Shown here: positions 1 to 8,967 of the stretch, in pieces | How the letters are laid out: each line of letters starts with the position of its first letter | Position numbering within the stretch: position 1 is the stretch's first letter | NCBI GenBank assembly: GCA_017623895.1 | Contig: JAGAOB010000013.1 | Span: forward strand, 1-48,366 | Length of the DNA: 48,366 nt | Source of the DNA: Clostridia bacterium | GTDB taxonomy: Bacteria > Bacillota > Clostridia > Oscillospirales > UBA644 | Direction of reading: 5' to 3' | Notes under the pieces: model-generated | Told to the model about the DNA's origin: nothing | The model's database searches: none | Seen by the model: only the letters and a program-made list of their open reading frames with translations | Made by a program: the position numbers and the translations under genes

Positions 1-90
1 CCGTAATTTTTACGAGTTTACTTCTCATTTGCTTTTTCCGATTTTCCAAGCCCTGAGGCTTGTTATTTCGGAATCAACAGGGTACAAAAT

Positions 91-182
91 TCACTGTTTA
101 ATTTTCAAGGTTCATCGTGCCTGAAAAACTTACCGTTTTTTAGGCGCTTGATTAGTATACCACAATTTTTCGGGTTTGTCAA
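91..182 (-). promoter_or_regulatory. Strong sigma-A promoter and leader of a probable rRNA operon
   Basis: On the minus strand the -35 is TTGACA (177-182) and the -10 is TATACT (154-159), with an exact 17-base spacer. The transcript would run leftwards through GAACCTTGAAAATTAAACAG (rc of 94-113). From memory, this type of sequence is typical of Firmicute rRNA operon leaders and spacers. No rRNA gene is visible before the window edge, so assignment to an rRNA operon is an inference. Positions 1-90 look like the rest of this leader. Confidence 0.7.
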
Positions 183-438
183 GCCTTTTTTGAAAAAAAG
201 TTTTTGTAGGCAAAAAACGGCGCAAACCGTTGATATTATCATATTTTTCAAGGATTTTGGTTATTTTTTTCAGTGCTTTTTGTTAAAAATAGTTCTTTTT
301 TTTCTTCATTTTTCGGGTACTCATAGGCAAAAACACCAAAGCTCACGGGGAGGAGACCTCCCCATCACGGCTTTTTCGAAAGTATACTTTTTGGGGAGGA
401 CGAAAAATCGAACCTATTATATTAATACACACGAAGAA
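183..438. other. Intergenic region, no supported gene
   Basis: This AT-rich stretch lies between the putative rRNA promoter and the radical SAM gene. An open frame crosses it on the plus strand from 148 but shows no protein-like composition and has no good ribosome binding site. The only structure I see is a short inverted repeat, GGGGAGG-AGA-CCTCCCC, at about 348-364. Confidence 0.5.
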
Positions 439-467
439 AGAGGAAGAACCGTTTTCGTTCTTCCTCT
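439..467 (-). terminator. Hairpin after the radical SAM gene
   Basis: AGAGGAAGAAC and GTTCTTCCTCT form an 11-bp stem around a CGTTTTC loop, just downstream of the stop at 472. On the minus strand the hairpin is followed by a pyrimidine-rich but imperfect T tract (CTTTCTTC), so it is a probable rather than strong intrinsic terminator. Confidence 0.5.
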
Positions 468-471
468 GCTC

Positions 472-2190
472 TTAATCTTCGATTTTGACGGAAGTGCGGA
501 GTCTCCCGTACAGGAATAAGTATTTTTGGGGCGTAGACCTTCCGTCGGGAGCGCAGGGGAAGGATGCAAGGTCCGAATTGCGAAACCATTGCAAGGGGGA
601 CATTTGCCGATAGATCTCCTGCTGATCTTCGGTCAGCAATTTCTCGACTCTACCGCTTTTCAGCAGATCCAAAAGTCCGTCTCGGTCGGGCGTTACCGTC
701 TGCCATTGGGCAACGGTATGGCAACGGTCAAAGGTGAACCAATCGTAGCAAAGCAACGCCTGAAGTGTAGGACGCAGAGATGAATCTGCCGTTTGATCCA
801 GATATTCGGACATCATACCAAACGCTTTTGCGGGCGTGTGAGCAAGATAGAATTCTCCCTTCTGCTCCAAAAATGCAGAAAACTCTCGGAAGAATGAAAA
901 GACCGAGTGGGGGTCCGTTTTTGTTATATAGGAAAGCAAGTGTCTGCACAGGCCGCTGTTCCAATAGCGGTCCAGGACCTTTTCCACCCCCTTCAGAATC
1001 TGCAGATCTTCCGACGTCAACCATTGATTTCTCAAGATTTCGTACGGGGGAGATTGGGAATAGACCGCCCCGTCCTCCCGATGCTCCAGCGCCGTGCCCT
1101 TCAATCGCTTTAAGAATCCCAGCTGTAGGCAGTGGGAACGAAGATGAAACACCGTATTGAAGGATCGCTCAAAGGAATCCAGGTTCTCATAGGGCAACCC
1201 GGCGATCAGATCGGTATGAATGTGGCAGGGTCCCTGTGACAGGCGGGCAACGGTGGCGTATAGCCTTTCCGGATCGGTGCGGCGGGTAATGGCGGCGAGG
1301 GTATCGGGATTTGCGGATTGAATCCCAACCTCCAATAAAATCATATCGGGACGGAAGGATTCCAAAAGCTCCAGCTCTTCCTCGTCCAAAAGCCAAGCGG
1401 CAATCTCAAAATGAAAGGACGTGATCCCGTTATCGTGATCCTTCAAATATTGCAGAATGGCTTTGGTGCGGTTACGGTCAAAGTTAAAGGTGCGATCCAC
1501 GAATTTAACCAATCGAACCTTTGCATCCAGAAACCGTTGCAGGTCTTCAAAAACACGGGACAGCGAATGTACTCGAACCCGTCCCTGCACTGAGGAGAGG
1601 CAATAAATACAAGTATACGGGCATCCGCGGCAGGATTCGTAATACAAAATGCGGTTTCCGAGGGTCTCCAATTCCCCTGACTCGTAGGGAAAAGGAAGCA
1701 CATCCAGATCGCAGACGGGAGAACGGTCGGGCAACGCCTCGTACCGTCCCTCCCGAAGAAGGGAAACGCCGTGAAAGCGTTGGGAATAGAAGGCTTCTCT
1801 GGGGTGGTCGGAAGAAGACAGCGTCTGCGTCAATTCCCGAAAGGTTTCTTCCCCCTCTCCTCGCAAAACTCCGTCCACGGCGGGATTTCCCCGCAAAAAT
1901 GCCTCGCACCCGTAGGAGACCTCGGGGCCTCCGCACAAAATCAGCGCATCGGGACGGACCGCCCGCAAATCGGAAAGGATCTGACGGGTCAGAGCCACGT
2001 TGAAAATATAAACGGAGAACGCATAAATTTCCGTGGGAATCGATAAAATCTGCCGAAGAATTTCGTCCTTGGGCTGATTGACGGTACATTCCAAGAGCAC
2101 CGTATCCTGCGGCGCTACGGAACGCAGACACCGCAACGCCAACGACGTATGGGTAAATTTGCTGTTCAAAGTAATCAGCAACGCTTTCAT
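472..2190 (-). CDS. B12-binding domain radical SAM protein (DUF4080-like)
   Basis: The protein has 572 residues. Residues 1-140 look like a cobalamin-binding (Rossmann-like) domain with a GGPEVSY segment. The radical SAM domain follows, with its [4Fe-4S] motif CPYTCIYC (CxxxCxxC, about residues 190-197). The long C-terminal region fits the DUF4080 group of B12-radical SAM proteins, whose substrates are mostly unknown. The ATG at 2190 is chosen because AGAGGTGG lies 5 bases upstream; the GTG three codons earlier overlaps that site. The gene stands alone, with a lipoprotein gene divergent to it. Radical SAM assignment is secure; the reaction is not known. Confidence 0.85.
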   Translation of the reverse strand: MKALLITLNSKFTHTSLALRCLRSVAPQDTVLLECTVNQPKDEILRQILSIPTEIYAFSVYIFNVALTRQILSDLRAVRPDALILCGGPEVSYGCEAFLRGNPAVDGVLRGEGEETFRELTQTLSSSDHPREAFYSQRFHGVSLLREGRYEALPDRSPVCDLDVLPFPYESGELETLGNRILYYESCRGCPYTCIYCLSSVQGRVRVHSLSRVFEDLQRFLDAKVRLVKFVDRTFNFDRNRTKAILQYLKDHDNGITSFHFEIAAWLLDEEELELLESFRPDMILLEVGIQSANPDTLAAITRRTDPERLYATVARLSQGPCHIHTDLIAGLPYENLDSFERSFNTVFHLRSHCLQLGFLKRLKGTALEHREDGAVYSQSPPYEILRNQWLTSEDLQILKGVEKVLDRYWNSGLCRHLLSYITKTDPHSVFSFFREFSAFLEQKGEFYLAHTPAKAFGMMSEYLDQTADSSLRPTLQALLCYDWFTFDRCHTVAQWQTVTPDRDGLLDLLKSGRVEKLLTEDQQEIYRQMSPLQWFRNSDLASFPCAPDGRSTPQKYLFLYGRLRTSVKIED

Positions 2191-2289
2191 AACATCCACC
2201 TCTTAAGGCTATATTACAACGGGAATGAGGCGCGGATGTGTCAAAAGGGAAAAAAATTCTCTGCTTTTTCGGGATTTTTACGTTTCATC

Positions 2290-2318
2290 TTGACTTTTGC
2301 GTTAAAATATGATAACAT
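2290..2318 (+). promoter_or_regulatory. Sigma-A promoter of the Ig-like lipoprotein gene
   Basis: TTGACT (2290-2295), a 17-base spacer and TAACAT (2313-2318). Transcription would start about 40 bases before the ATG at 2366. Confidence 0.6.
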
Positions 2319-2365
2319 AGAGGCGTAATGTCACAACAAATGCTATCCCGAAGGGGGACGAACCA

Positions 2366-4015
2366 ATGAAACAATTCAAATTCGCAAAAAGAATCCTCCC
2401 CGTAATCGCATTGACCTTCCTGCTTTTGCTCACCGGATGCAACGGCGAGAAAAAGCTGCAAAAGGCCTTTTCCTTTTCCGAAACCTCCTTCACGGTTATG
2501 GAAGGCGAAACCAAGACCTTGACCTTAAATAAGGCGAAAGATGCGGACGTGGGAGATTACACCGTGACGTGGATGTCCCAGAACGATTCGGTTGCCACGG
2601 TGACCGAGGACGGAGCGGTCACGGGCGTTGCCCAAGGAAGCACCGAAATCCTTGCCGCCGTTCGCACGGAAAAAGCCGAGGTGCTGTTCAAGTGTGCCGT
2701 CACCGTTACACAAAATACAACTCCGCTGTCGGGCTTGACCTTCAGCGCCACTGTTTATTCCGTGGGAGAGGGTCAAACCGTTGATCTGAAAAACGAACTT
2801 ATTCCCACCCCCGCAAACGCCGTGAGCGGGCCCTTGGTTTGGACCTCCTCCAATACCAACATCGCCACCGTTTCCGACGGGGTCGTCTCCCCCGTTTCCC
2901 AAGGGATCTCCGTCATCACTGCGGCGACCCGGGACGGATCGGTCTCCGCCACGTGCACGGTGCGCGTTTCTGCCATTTCCGTTCCTCCTACGGGCATTGC
3001 CTTTGAAGAAGAAGCCTATACGGTATCGGTAGGATCGACGCTGAAGCTTGCCCCCAAGATTACCCCCGAAAACGCAACGGGATATACGGTGCTTTGGACC
3101 GTCTCCGATCCTGCGATTGCAACGGTAGAGGGCGGAACGGTGAAGGGCATTGCCGAGGGCGAGGTCACCGTGACGGCCCGCTTGAGCGTGGGCGACGGAA
3201 CAATGGTTGCGGAATGCACCGTGACCGTAGGACCGAAAACCGAAGTACGCGTTCCCGCCACAAGGGTGGAGCTGTCCCCCAACAATATGACCATCGCCGA
3301 ATCCTCCGGAGAGGGGCCCTTTAAATTCGGGCTGACCATTTCTCCCGCAAATTGCACCGACTCTCCCCATTGGTCCTGCAGTGATGACGACGTATTGTAT
3401 ATTGATCCTAAAAGTGGTGAGATCCTTTTGCTCAACCCGCCCATTGACGGCTACGTTTCCGTGGTCGTCACCTGTGAGGTGGGAGAAATCTCCAACTCTG
3501 CCGTGGTAAAGGTTGCCCCCAGAAAGCCGAAGCTGCAGATTGGACTGAGCGACTCCTCTCCCGAAATTCTATACGACAAGGCTCCGAGCAACACCATTGA
3601 GCTTGTGGCGGGCTATGCGGATTCGGAGCAGTTGGTCAGCGTTACGTGGACCTCCTCCAACCCCACGGTGGCATCGGTAGACTCCACGGGTTGCGTTACG
3701 GGATACAAGGCGGGAACCTGTACCATCACCGCCGTCAGTAAGTCAAATTCTTCCGTCAAAGCCACTTACACCGTCACCGTGGAAAAGGCTCCCTACATTT
3801 CAGCCGTCGTAGGAGAAGCGGTGCCTATCGAATCTTATTTGATTGAAAAGGACGATATCACGTGGCAATGCGATCCTCTCTTCCTGGAGCTTGATGCAAC
3901 GGCAATGACCGTAAAAGGATTGCAGGAAGCCTTGACGGAGCCCACGAAGATCTTCGGAATTTCCGCCTCGGGTGGACTGTTCACCATTGATGTATATATC
4001 TTCCCTGCGGAATAA
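2366..4015 (+). CDS. Lipoprotein with tandem bacterial Ig-like (BIG_2) domains
   Basis: A 549-residue exported lipoprotein. The signal peptide ends in the lipobox LLTGC, so the mature chain should be lipid-anchored at the outer face of the membrane. About five to six Ig-like repeats follow, each with a BIG_2 signature such as WTSSNTNIATV followed by G-x-x-x-G-x-x-x-I-T-A (for example around residues 35-115, 118-202, 205-290 and 390-475). The last repeat is shorter and lacks a clear adhesin or enzyme domain. Such repeats usually form stalks or carbohydrate/surface-binding modules, and no catalytic domain is attached here. AAGGGGGA precedes the ATG. It has its own promoter and terminator, so it is probably monocistronic. 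Confidence 0.85.
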   Translation: MKQFKFAKRILPVIALTFLLLLTGCNGEKKLQKAFSFSETSFTVMEGETKTLTLNKAKDADVGDYTVTWMSQNDSVATVTEDGAVTGVAQGSTEILAAVRTEKAEVLFKCAVTVTQNTTPLSGLTFSATVYSVGEGQTVDLKNELIPTPANAVSGPLVWTSSNTNIATVSDGVVSPVSQGISVITAATRDGSVSATCTVRVSAISVPPTGIAFEEEAYTVSVGSTLKLAPKITPENATGYTVLWTVSDPAIATVEGGTVKGIAEGEVTVTARLSVGDGTMVAECTVTVGPKTEVRVPATRVELSPNNMTIAESSGEGPFKFGLTISPANCTDSPHWSCSDDDVLYIDPKSGEILLLNPPIDGYVSVVVTCEVGEISNSAVVKVAPRKPKLQIGLSDSSPEILYDKAPSNTIELVAGYADSEQLVSVTWTSSNPTVASVDSTGCVTGYKAGTCTITAVSKSNSSVKATYTVTVEKAPYISAVVGEAVPIESYLIEKDDITWQCDPLFLELDATAMTVKGLQEALTEPTKIFGISASGGLFTIDVYIFPAE

Positions 4016-4025
4016 CGACTTTCCC

Positions 4026-4060
4026 ATTCCCGACCGTCTGCTGCGGTCGGGAATTTTTCT
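4026..4060 (+). terminator. Intrinsic terminator after the Ig-like lipoprotein
   Basis: ATTCCCGACC and GGTCGGGAAT form a 10-bp stem, followed immediately by TTTTCTTTTT. Confidence 0.85.
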
Positions 4061-4072
4061 TTTTGAAAGCCC

Positions 4073-4101
4073 TTGATTTTCCCGAAAATATATGATATAA
4101 T
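4073..4101 (+). promoter_or_regulatory. Sigma-A promoter of argS
   Basis: TTGATT (4073-4078), a 17-base spacer and TATAAT (4096-4101), 39 bases before the argS ATG. Confidence 0.75.
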
Positions 4102-4140
4102 GATATAATAAGTAAACAGTTATAACAGGAGCATCCGAAT

Positions 4141-5589
4141 ATGCTGATCAACAAATTAAATCTCGATCTGAAAGCTGCCGCCGAGGCCTTGGGGTATCCC
4201 ACGGAAAAAATTACCGTGACCTATTCCGACCGCCCCGACCTGTGCCAATATCAGTGCAACGCCGCCTTTGCCCTGGCAAAGGAGCTGCGGAATGCACCCA
4301 TCAAAATCGCACAGGCCTTGGCAGACGAGTTTGCGCAACGGTATCAATACGCGACGGCGACGGTTGCCGCCCCCGGATTTTTGAATTTTACCGTCACCGA
4401 CGAAGAATTTTCCGCCCTGCTGAGAGAATTGCTCAACGACCCCCGCTGCGGCGTGGAAAAGACGAAAAATCCGAAAAAGATCGTCATCGATTACGGCGGA
4501 CCGAACATTGCAAAACCCCTCCACGTGGGACACCTGCGCAGCGCCGTTATCGGAGAGGCGCTGAAGCGTCTTTCGGTTTTTTTGGGACACGACGTGATCG
4601 GAGATGTTCATTTGGGAGACTGGGGAACCCAGATGGGCCTGGTCATTGCGGGGCTGGAGGAGCGGTTTGATCTTTCGTATTATTTCGGCGGAAGCGGCGC
4701 AAAGCCCCAAATCACCCTTGGGGATCTGAACGAGGTGTATCCTATGGCGTCCGCCCGCTCCAAGGAGGACGAGGTCTTTCGGGCAAAGGCCCAAGACATT
4801 ACCTTTCGCTTGCAAAAGCACGAGGAAGGGTACTACACCCTTTGGCAGGACATTTGTGCCATCTCCATCGCGGATATCAAAAAGGACTACGCCGCGTTGA
4901 ATGTGGAATTTGATCTTTGGAACGGTGAAAGCACCTGCGACCAATACGTAGATCCGATGATCGATTCCTTCGTGCAACGGGGCTTTGCCTACGAAAGCGA
5001 CGGAGCCCTGGTGATGGACGTTGCGGAGGAATCGGACGAAAAGCCTATGCCTCCCATAATTCTAAGGAAATCCAACGGAGCACAGATCTACGCATCCACC
5101 GACCTTGCCACCATCAAGGAGCGGATGGAGACCATTCATCCCGACGAAATCTGGTACGTCGTAGACGCGCGGCAAGGCCTCCACTTTGAGCAGGTCTTTC
5201 GCTGCGCCCGCAAAACGGAGCTGGTGGACCCGAATACCGTTTTGATCCACGTTCCCTTCGGCACCGTCAACGGAACCGACGGAAAGCCCTTCAAGACCCG
5301 CGAAGGGGGAACGATGAAGCTGAAGGACCTGATCGCGCTGATTTCCGACGCCGCGGGCAAGCAGTTGTCCGAGGGTGCTTTGATGCAGGACGGGGATGCT
5401 CCCCGAAAGGTGGGCTGTGCCGCACTGAAGTACGGAGATCTGGTCTGCAACCGCACGAAAAACTATATTTTCGATATTGACAAGTTCGTCCAATTCGACG
5501 GAAAAACGGGATCGTATCTGCTCTATTCCCTGGTACGCATCCGTTCCCTTTTGGCAAAGGCGGGAGCTCCCGATCTTGCAGGAGGATGA
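4141..5589 (+). CDS. argS: Arginyl-tRNA synthetase, interrupted by in-frame TGA (N-terminal part)
   Basis: Class I arginyl-tRNA synthetase, which charges tRNA-Arg. This frame holds the N-terminal ArgS domain (about 1-85), the catalytic core with the HIGH-type motif HVGH (near residue 128) and the FKTREGG segment that takes the place of KMSKS in most ArgRS. The frame then meets a TGA at 5587-5589, in the linker before the anticodon-binding domain. Translation in the same frame continues without a shift into the remaining DALR domain (to 5865), so the whole would be about 574 codons, normal for ArgS. One codon therefore separates an intact essential gene from a truncated one. Possible causes are a nonsense mutation, an assembly or sequencing error, readthrough, or a genuinely split enzyme. 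TGA is an ordinary stop in neighbouring genes. Confidence 0.9.
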   Translation: MLINKLNLDLKAAAEALGYPTEKITVTYSDRPDLCQYQCNAAFALAKELRNAPIKIAQALADEFAQRYQYATATVAAPGFLNFTVTDEEFSALLRELLNDPRCGVEKTKNPKKIVIDYGGPNIAKPLHVGHLRSAVIGEALKRLSVFLGHDVIGDVHLGDWGTQMGLVIAGLEERFDLSYYFGGSGAKPQITLGDLNEVYPMASARSKEDEVFRAKAQDITFRLQKHEEGYYTLWQDICAISIADIKKDYAALNVEFDLWNGESTCDQYVDPMIDSFVQRGFAYESDGALVMDVAEESDEKPMPPIILRKSNGAQIYASTDLATIKERMETIHPDEIWYVVDARQGLHFEQVFRCARKTELVDPNTVLIHVPFGTVNGTDGKPFKTREGGTMKLKDLIALISDAAGKQLSEGALMQDGDAPRKVGCAALKYGDLVCNRTKNYIFDIDKFVQFDGKTGSYLLYSLVRIRSLLAKAGAPDLAGG

Positions 5590-5594
5590 AAGAT

Positions 5595-5610
5595 TTCCTC
5601 CAAGGAGGAA
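5595..5610 (+). promoter_or_regulatory. Hairpin plus Shine-Dalgarno just after the argS TGA
   Basis: Five bases after the TGA, TTCCTC and GAGGAA pair around CAAG. The 3' side contains AAGGAGG (5602-5608), a perfect ribosome binding sequence 14 bases before the in-frame ATG at 5623. It may simply encode Lys-Glu-Glu, but it could also support internal initiation of the C-terminal domain. Confidence 0.35.
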
Positions 5611-5622
5611 CGGGACGTTCTG

Positions 5623-5865
5623 ATGAAAATGCAGCTTCTTGCCACCGCCTACGGGCAGGCGTACGAGGATAAGCTTCCCAGCTTCCTCTGCGAAGCGGCC
5701 TACGACCTTGCAAACGCGTTCAACGTATTTTACGGAACCCATAAAATTATGAGCGAGCCCGACCCCGTGAAGAAGGGTACCTGGATCGCCCTTGCCGCAG
5801 CGGTAGGGAATCTGATGGAACAAACGCTGACCGTTTTGGGCATCGAAACCGTTCCCGCGATGTAA
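5623..5865 (+). CDS. argS: Arginyl-tRNA synthetase C-terminal (DALR anticodon-binding) part
   Basis: An 80-residue open frame in the same reading frame as the upstream argS segment. It contains the end of the DALR anticodon-binding domain, including the segment YDLANAFNVFY and the usual C-terminal region ending in VPAM. Alone it lacks any catalytic residues. The first residues of the domain lie between the TGA and this ATG (ISSKEERDVL), so a product starting at 5623 would be slightly clipped. Read as part of a disrupted argS unless readthrough or reinitiation is shown. Confidence 0.75.
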   Translation: MKMQLLATAYGQAYEDKLPSFLCEAAYDLANAFNVFYGTHKIMSEPDPVKKGTWIALAAAVGNLMEQTLTVLGIETVPAM

Positions 5866-5890
5866 CCTGCATCCTGTAAAGGAGGCTTTT

Positions 5891-7219
5891 ATGAAATTGA
5901 CCCGACGCTTTGCTCTCGTTCTTGCAATCCTTCTGCTCCTCCCCTTATTCGGCTGTGAAAAGCTGGACCTCAGCGGAGGAAAAGACAGCGGAACGCCCGA
6001 CGGAGCATATACGAATCCACTGGACCCCAACACTCTGACCGTCAAAACCACCGTGGAGGGCAGTGAGGCCTTCCGTCCCGAAGGAGGCGCAGACCCCAAG
6101 ACCGACCGCATTTTACAGCAGATCGCGGCGGTGGAGCGGGAAACGGGATACACCGTTGATGTGCAGATCGTCTCGGAGGAATCCCTGTCCACCGTATTTT
6201 TGCAGGCCTGCCGTTCGGGGAAAAAGTACGCCGACGTCATTCAAACCGATGCCGCGTTTCTTTCCCGCTATTACGACGAGGGATATTTCCTCTCTCTTTC
6301 CCAAGTCGGATTGAGCAAATCCGCCACGGGCACGCTGAAGAAATCCGACGGAACCGCCTATGGGATACGGGCAGACGGATGGAACAATCCGCTGCCGACC
6401 GCCTCCTATCTTTTGTTCTACAACGAGCGACTTTTGACCGAGCGCGGATGCGAAACGCCTCTGCAGCTGCAGGAGGAACGGTCTTGGAACTGGGCCAACT
6501 TTGAGCGTCTGTGCAAAAAAGTAACCGACGGAGAGGTTTTTGCCATTGCCTACCCCAAGGAATCGGAGACCGATCTGATCTGGGCAACCCTGCACGCCGC
6601 GGGGATGACCTACTTTACGGACGACGGCGTTTGCACGATGGATTCGGACGAGGGAATCAACGGGTTTACCACCCTGCGCTCCTTGCTGAATCTTGGCGTG
6701 ACCTATTCCTTGAGCTCTTATGAGAACAGTACGGCAGATCCCACGGCAAAGCTGGCGTTTACAAACCGCCGAACGGCCTTTTTGGTCGGCAACGCTTCCC
6801 TGCTTTTTGAAGCGGGTGAGGGGTCGCTCTTCGAGGAATTGGGCGAGGAATTGCGTGTGATCGGATTTCCCGCTATCAAAAAGGGCGTGACGGGGGCAAC
6901 CTTCAGCACGAACGACGTATTCTGCGGAATCACAGCGGCGGCAAATACCGAAATGTGCAAGACCGTCCTTCCCCTGCTCTTTGCAACCCCCGAGGGCACC
7001 GATCCGAAGGAAGAGCTGATTGACACCTATTTCTATCACGCCGAGGACGGAGAAGTTTATTTTGATCTTTTAGCCTCTGCAGACACCGACACTGCCCTGA
7101 CGATGAACGAAAACCGTTCCATCGTCGAGGAATATTTCCTTCAAATTGCCAAGGGAAACTATTCCGCAAAGGAATATCTGAGCAATTTGGAATCGGTTTT
7201 TAACGTAAAAAATTCTTAA
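5891..7219 (+). CDS. Extracellular solute-binding lipoprotein (ABC-type, orphan)
   Basis: A 442-residue lipoprotein with signal peptide and lipobox (LPLFGC). The sequence resembles family 1-type sugar-binding proteins: a segment like YADVIQTDAAFLSRYYDEGYF, then LLFYNERLL and a SWNWANFERLCKKVT segment. Such proteins deliver a solute to an ABC importer, but no permease or ATPase gene lies nearby, so the substrate and partner are unknown. AAAGGAGG sits 7 bases before the ATG. Gaps to argS (25 bases) and to the ACT gene (27 bases) are short and have no obvious terminator, so co-transcription from the argS promoter is possible. Confidence 0.8.
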   Translation: MKLTRRFALVLAILLLLPLFGCEKLDLSGGKDSGTPDGAYTNPLDPNTLTVKTTVEGSEAFRPEGGADPKTDRILQQIAAVERETGYTVDVQIVSEESLSTVFLQACRSGKKYADVIQTDAAFLSRYYDEGYFLSLSQVGLSKSATGTLKKSDGTAYGIRADGWNNPLPTASYLLFYNERLLTERGCETPLQLQEERSWNWANFERLCKKVTDGEVFAIAYPKESETDLIWATLHAAGMTYFTDDGVCTMDSDEGINGFTTLRSLLNLGVTYSLSSYENSTADPTAKLAFTNRRTAFLVGNASLLFEAGEGSLFEELGEELRVIGFPAIKKGVTGATFSTNDVFCGITAAANTEMCKTVLPLLFATPEGTDPKEELIDTYFYHAEDGEVYFDLLASADTDTALTMNENRSIVEEYFLQIAKGNYSAKEYLSNLESVFNVKNS

Positions 7220-7246
7220 TCATATATCAGCGAAAGGATGACTATT

Positions 7247-7516
7247 ATGAGAGCTATCATCACCGTTACAGGCAAAGATTCCGTGGGCATCATCGCCCAA
7301 GTTTCCGCCGCCTGCTCTGAGGTCAACGCAAACATTGAGGATATCACCCAAAAGGTTCTGGACGATCTGTTCGTTATGGTTATGCTGGTAAACATCGACG
7401 GGCTTTCCGTCAAATTTACTGATTTTGTGGACCGTATGAACGATTTGGGCAAGAACAACGGTCTTGCAATTCACACGATGCACGAAGAAATCTTCAACGC
7501 GATGCACCGCATCTGA
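7247..7516 (+). CDS. ACT-domain protein (UPF0237 family)
   Basis: A small protein of 89 residues consisting of a single ACT domain, opening with [21 protein letters not shown] domains bind small ligands, often amino acids, and regulate partner proteins. The start at 7247 is preferred because GAAAGGA then has usable spacing; the ATG at 7238 overlaps that site. It lies 14 bases before the DUF711 gene. These two families commonly occur side by side, so the ACT protein may be the regulatory partner. The ligand is unknown. Confidence 0.85.
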   Translation: MRAIITVTGKDSVGIIAQVSAACSEVNANIEDITQKVLDDLFVMVMLVNIDGLSVKFTDFVDRMNDLGKNNGLAIHTMHEEIFNAMHRI

Positions 7517-7530
7517 AAGGACCGAGCCCG

Positions 7531-8886
7531 ATGATCAACAACAGTGAAATTCTCGAAACTCTACATATGATCGAAAACGAACACTTGGACGTTCGTACCG
7601 TAACGATGGGGATTTCCCTTTTTGACTGCTGCGACCCCGATCCGAAGATCGCCTGCCGCAAGATCGTGGATAAGATCTGCGCAAAGGCACAAAATCTGGT
7701 AAAAACAGGGGAAGAGATCGAGAAGGAATTTGGGATTCCCATCATCAACAAGCGCATTTCCATCACACCGATGGCAATGATCGCCGCTGCCTCCAATACC
7801 GACGACTATACCTGCTTTGCAAAAGCGATGCAGGAAGCGGCAGACCGCTGCGGAGTCAACTTTATCGGCGGCTTTTCCGCTCTGGTCCACAAGGGATTTA
7901 CAGAAAGCGACCGAAAGCTCATCCGTTCTCTGCCTCAGGCACTGACGGAAACCAATAACGTATGCGCCTCCATCAACGTGGCATCCACCAAGGCGGGAAT
8001 CAATATGGACGCCGTGCGTATGATGGGAACCACCATCAAGGATCTTGCCTATCTTACCAAGGACCAGGGCTCCATCGGCTGTGCAAAGCTGGTGGTTTTT
8101 GCCAACGTCCCCGAGGATAACCCGTTTATGGCGGGAGCCTTCCACGGAGTGGGCGAGGGAGAAAGTGTGATCAACGTAGGGGTCTCGGGCCCCGGCGTAG
8201 TCAAGACCGCCTTGGAAAAATGCGACGGAGACCTCTCCGCCGTTGCTGAAACTATAAAAAAGACCGCCTTCAAAATCACCCGTATGGGTCAGCTGGTCGC
8301 TTCGGAGGCTTCCCGCCGTCTGAACGTGCCCTTCGGCATTGTGGACCTGTCCCTGGCGCCGACCCCCGCTATCGGAGATTCGGTTGCCCATATTCTGGAA
8401 GAAATGGGATTGGAGCAATGCGGGTCCCACGGAACCACCGCAGCGTTGGCACTGCTGAACGACGCGGTAAAGAAGGGCGGCGTGATGGCATCCTCCCACG
8501 TGGGCGGACTTTCGGGGGCCTTTATCCCCGTGTCCGAGGACGCAGGAATGATCCGCGCCGCAGAGCAGGGAACACTGACCTTGGATAAGCTGGAAGCAAT
8601 GACCGCCGTTTGCTCCGTGGGATTGGATATGATCGCAGTCCCGGGCGATACCTCTGCCGACGTCATTTCCGCCATCATCGCCGACGAAATCGCCATCGGC
8701 GTGGTCAACACCAAGACCACCGCGGTACGCATCATCCCCGCTTACGGAAAATCCGTGGGAGACCACGTGGAATTTGGCGGCCTTTTGGGAACGGCGCCCG
8801 TTATGCCCGTTCGCAACGTCTCGCCTGCAAAATTCATCGCCCGCGGCGGCAGAATCCCCGCCCCGATGCAAAGCCTGAAGAACTGA
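7531..8886 (+). CDS. DUF711 / UPF0210 family protein
   Basis: A 451-residue protein matching the UPF0210 (DUF711) family along its full length, with features such as [13 protein letters not shown] near the N-terminus, a central [15 protein letters not shown] segment, and [10 protein letters not shown] with the C-terminal [11 protein letters not shown] region. Structures in this family are related to the fold of pyruvate formate-lyase-like barrels, but no catalytic function is established. It follows an ACT-domain gene by 14 bases and shares the terminator at 8931. GAAAGGACC precedes the ATG. Confidence 0.85.
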   Translation: MINNSEILETLHMIENEHLDVRTVTMGISLFDCCDPDPKIACRKIVDKICAKAQNLVKTGEEIEKEFGIPIINKRISITPMAMIAAASNTDDYTCFAKAMQEAADRCGVNFIGGFSALVHKGFTESDRKLIRSLPQALTETNNVCASINVASTKAGINMDAVRMMGTTIKDLAYLTKDQGSIGCAKLVVFANVPEDNPFMAGAFHGVGEGESVINVGVSGPGVVKTALEKCDGDLSAVAETIKKTAFKITRMGQLVASEASRRLNVPFGIVDLSLAPTPAIGDSVAHILEEMGLEQCGSHGTTAALALLNDAVKKGGVMASSHVGGLSGAFIPVSEDAGMIRAAEQGTLTLDKLEAMTAVCSVGLDMIAVPGDTSADVISAIIADEIAIGVVNTKTTAVRIIPAYGKSVGDHVEFGGLLGTAPVMPVRNVSPAKFIARGGRIPAPMQSLKN

Positions 8887-8930
8887 CAAAAGAAAAACGA
8901 GAGCAGATATCCATCTGCTCCCTTGATGAA

Positions 8931-8967
8931 AAGCCCGTGAATCAGTATGATTCACGGGCTTTTTTTA
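8931..8967. terminator. Bidirectional intrinsic terminator
   Basis: AAGCCCGTGAATCA and TGATTCACGGGCTT form a perfect 14-bp stem around GTA, followed by five T on the plus strand and preceded by AAAA. It serves the DUF711 gene and the convergent exporter gene ending at 8965. A separate 8-bp hairpin (GAGCAGAT/ATCTGCTC, 8901-8920) lies just upstream without a T run. Confidence 0.85.

Noticed and set aside
5587..5610. Selenocysteine insertion (SECIS) at the argS TGA
   Set aside because: The hairpin is short, its loop does not look like a bacterial SECIS, and ArgRS is not a known selenoprotein; the TGA lies in a variable linker.
7561..8955. Long open frame on the minus strand opposite the DUF711 gene
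   Set aside because: It is a His/Gly-rich shadow of a well-conserved plus-strand gene, with no family resemblance or ribosome binding site. The same applies to 16464-17900, 37526-39274, 43977-45077 and 46771-48174 on the plus strand.
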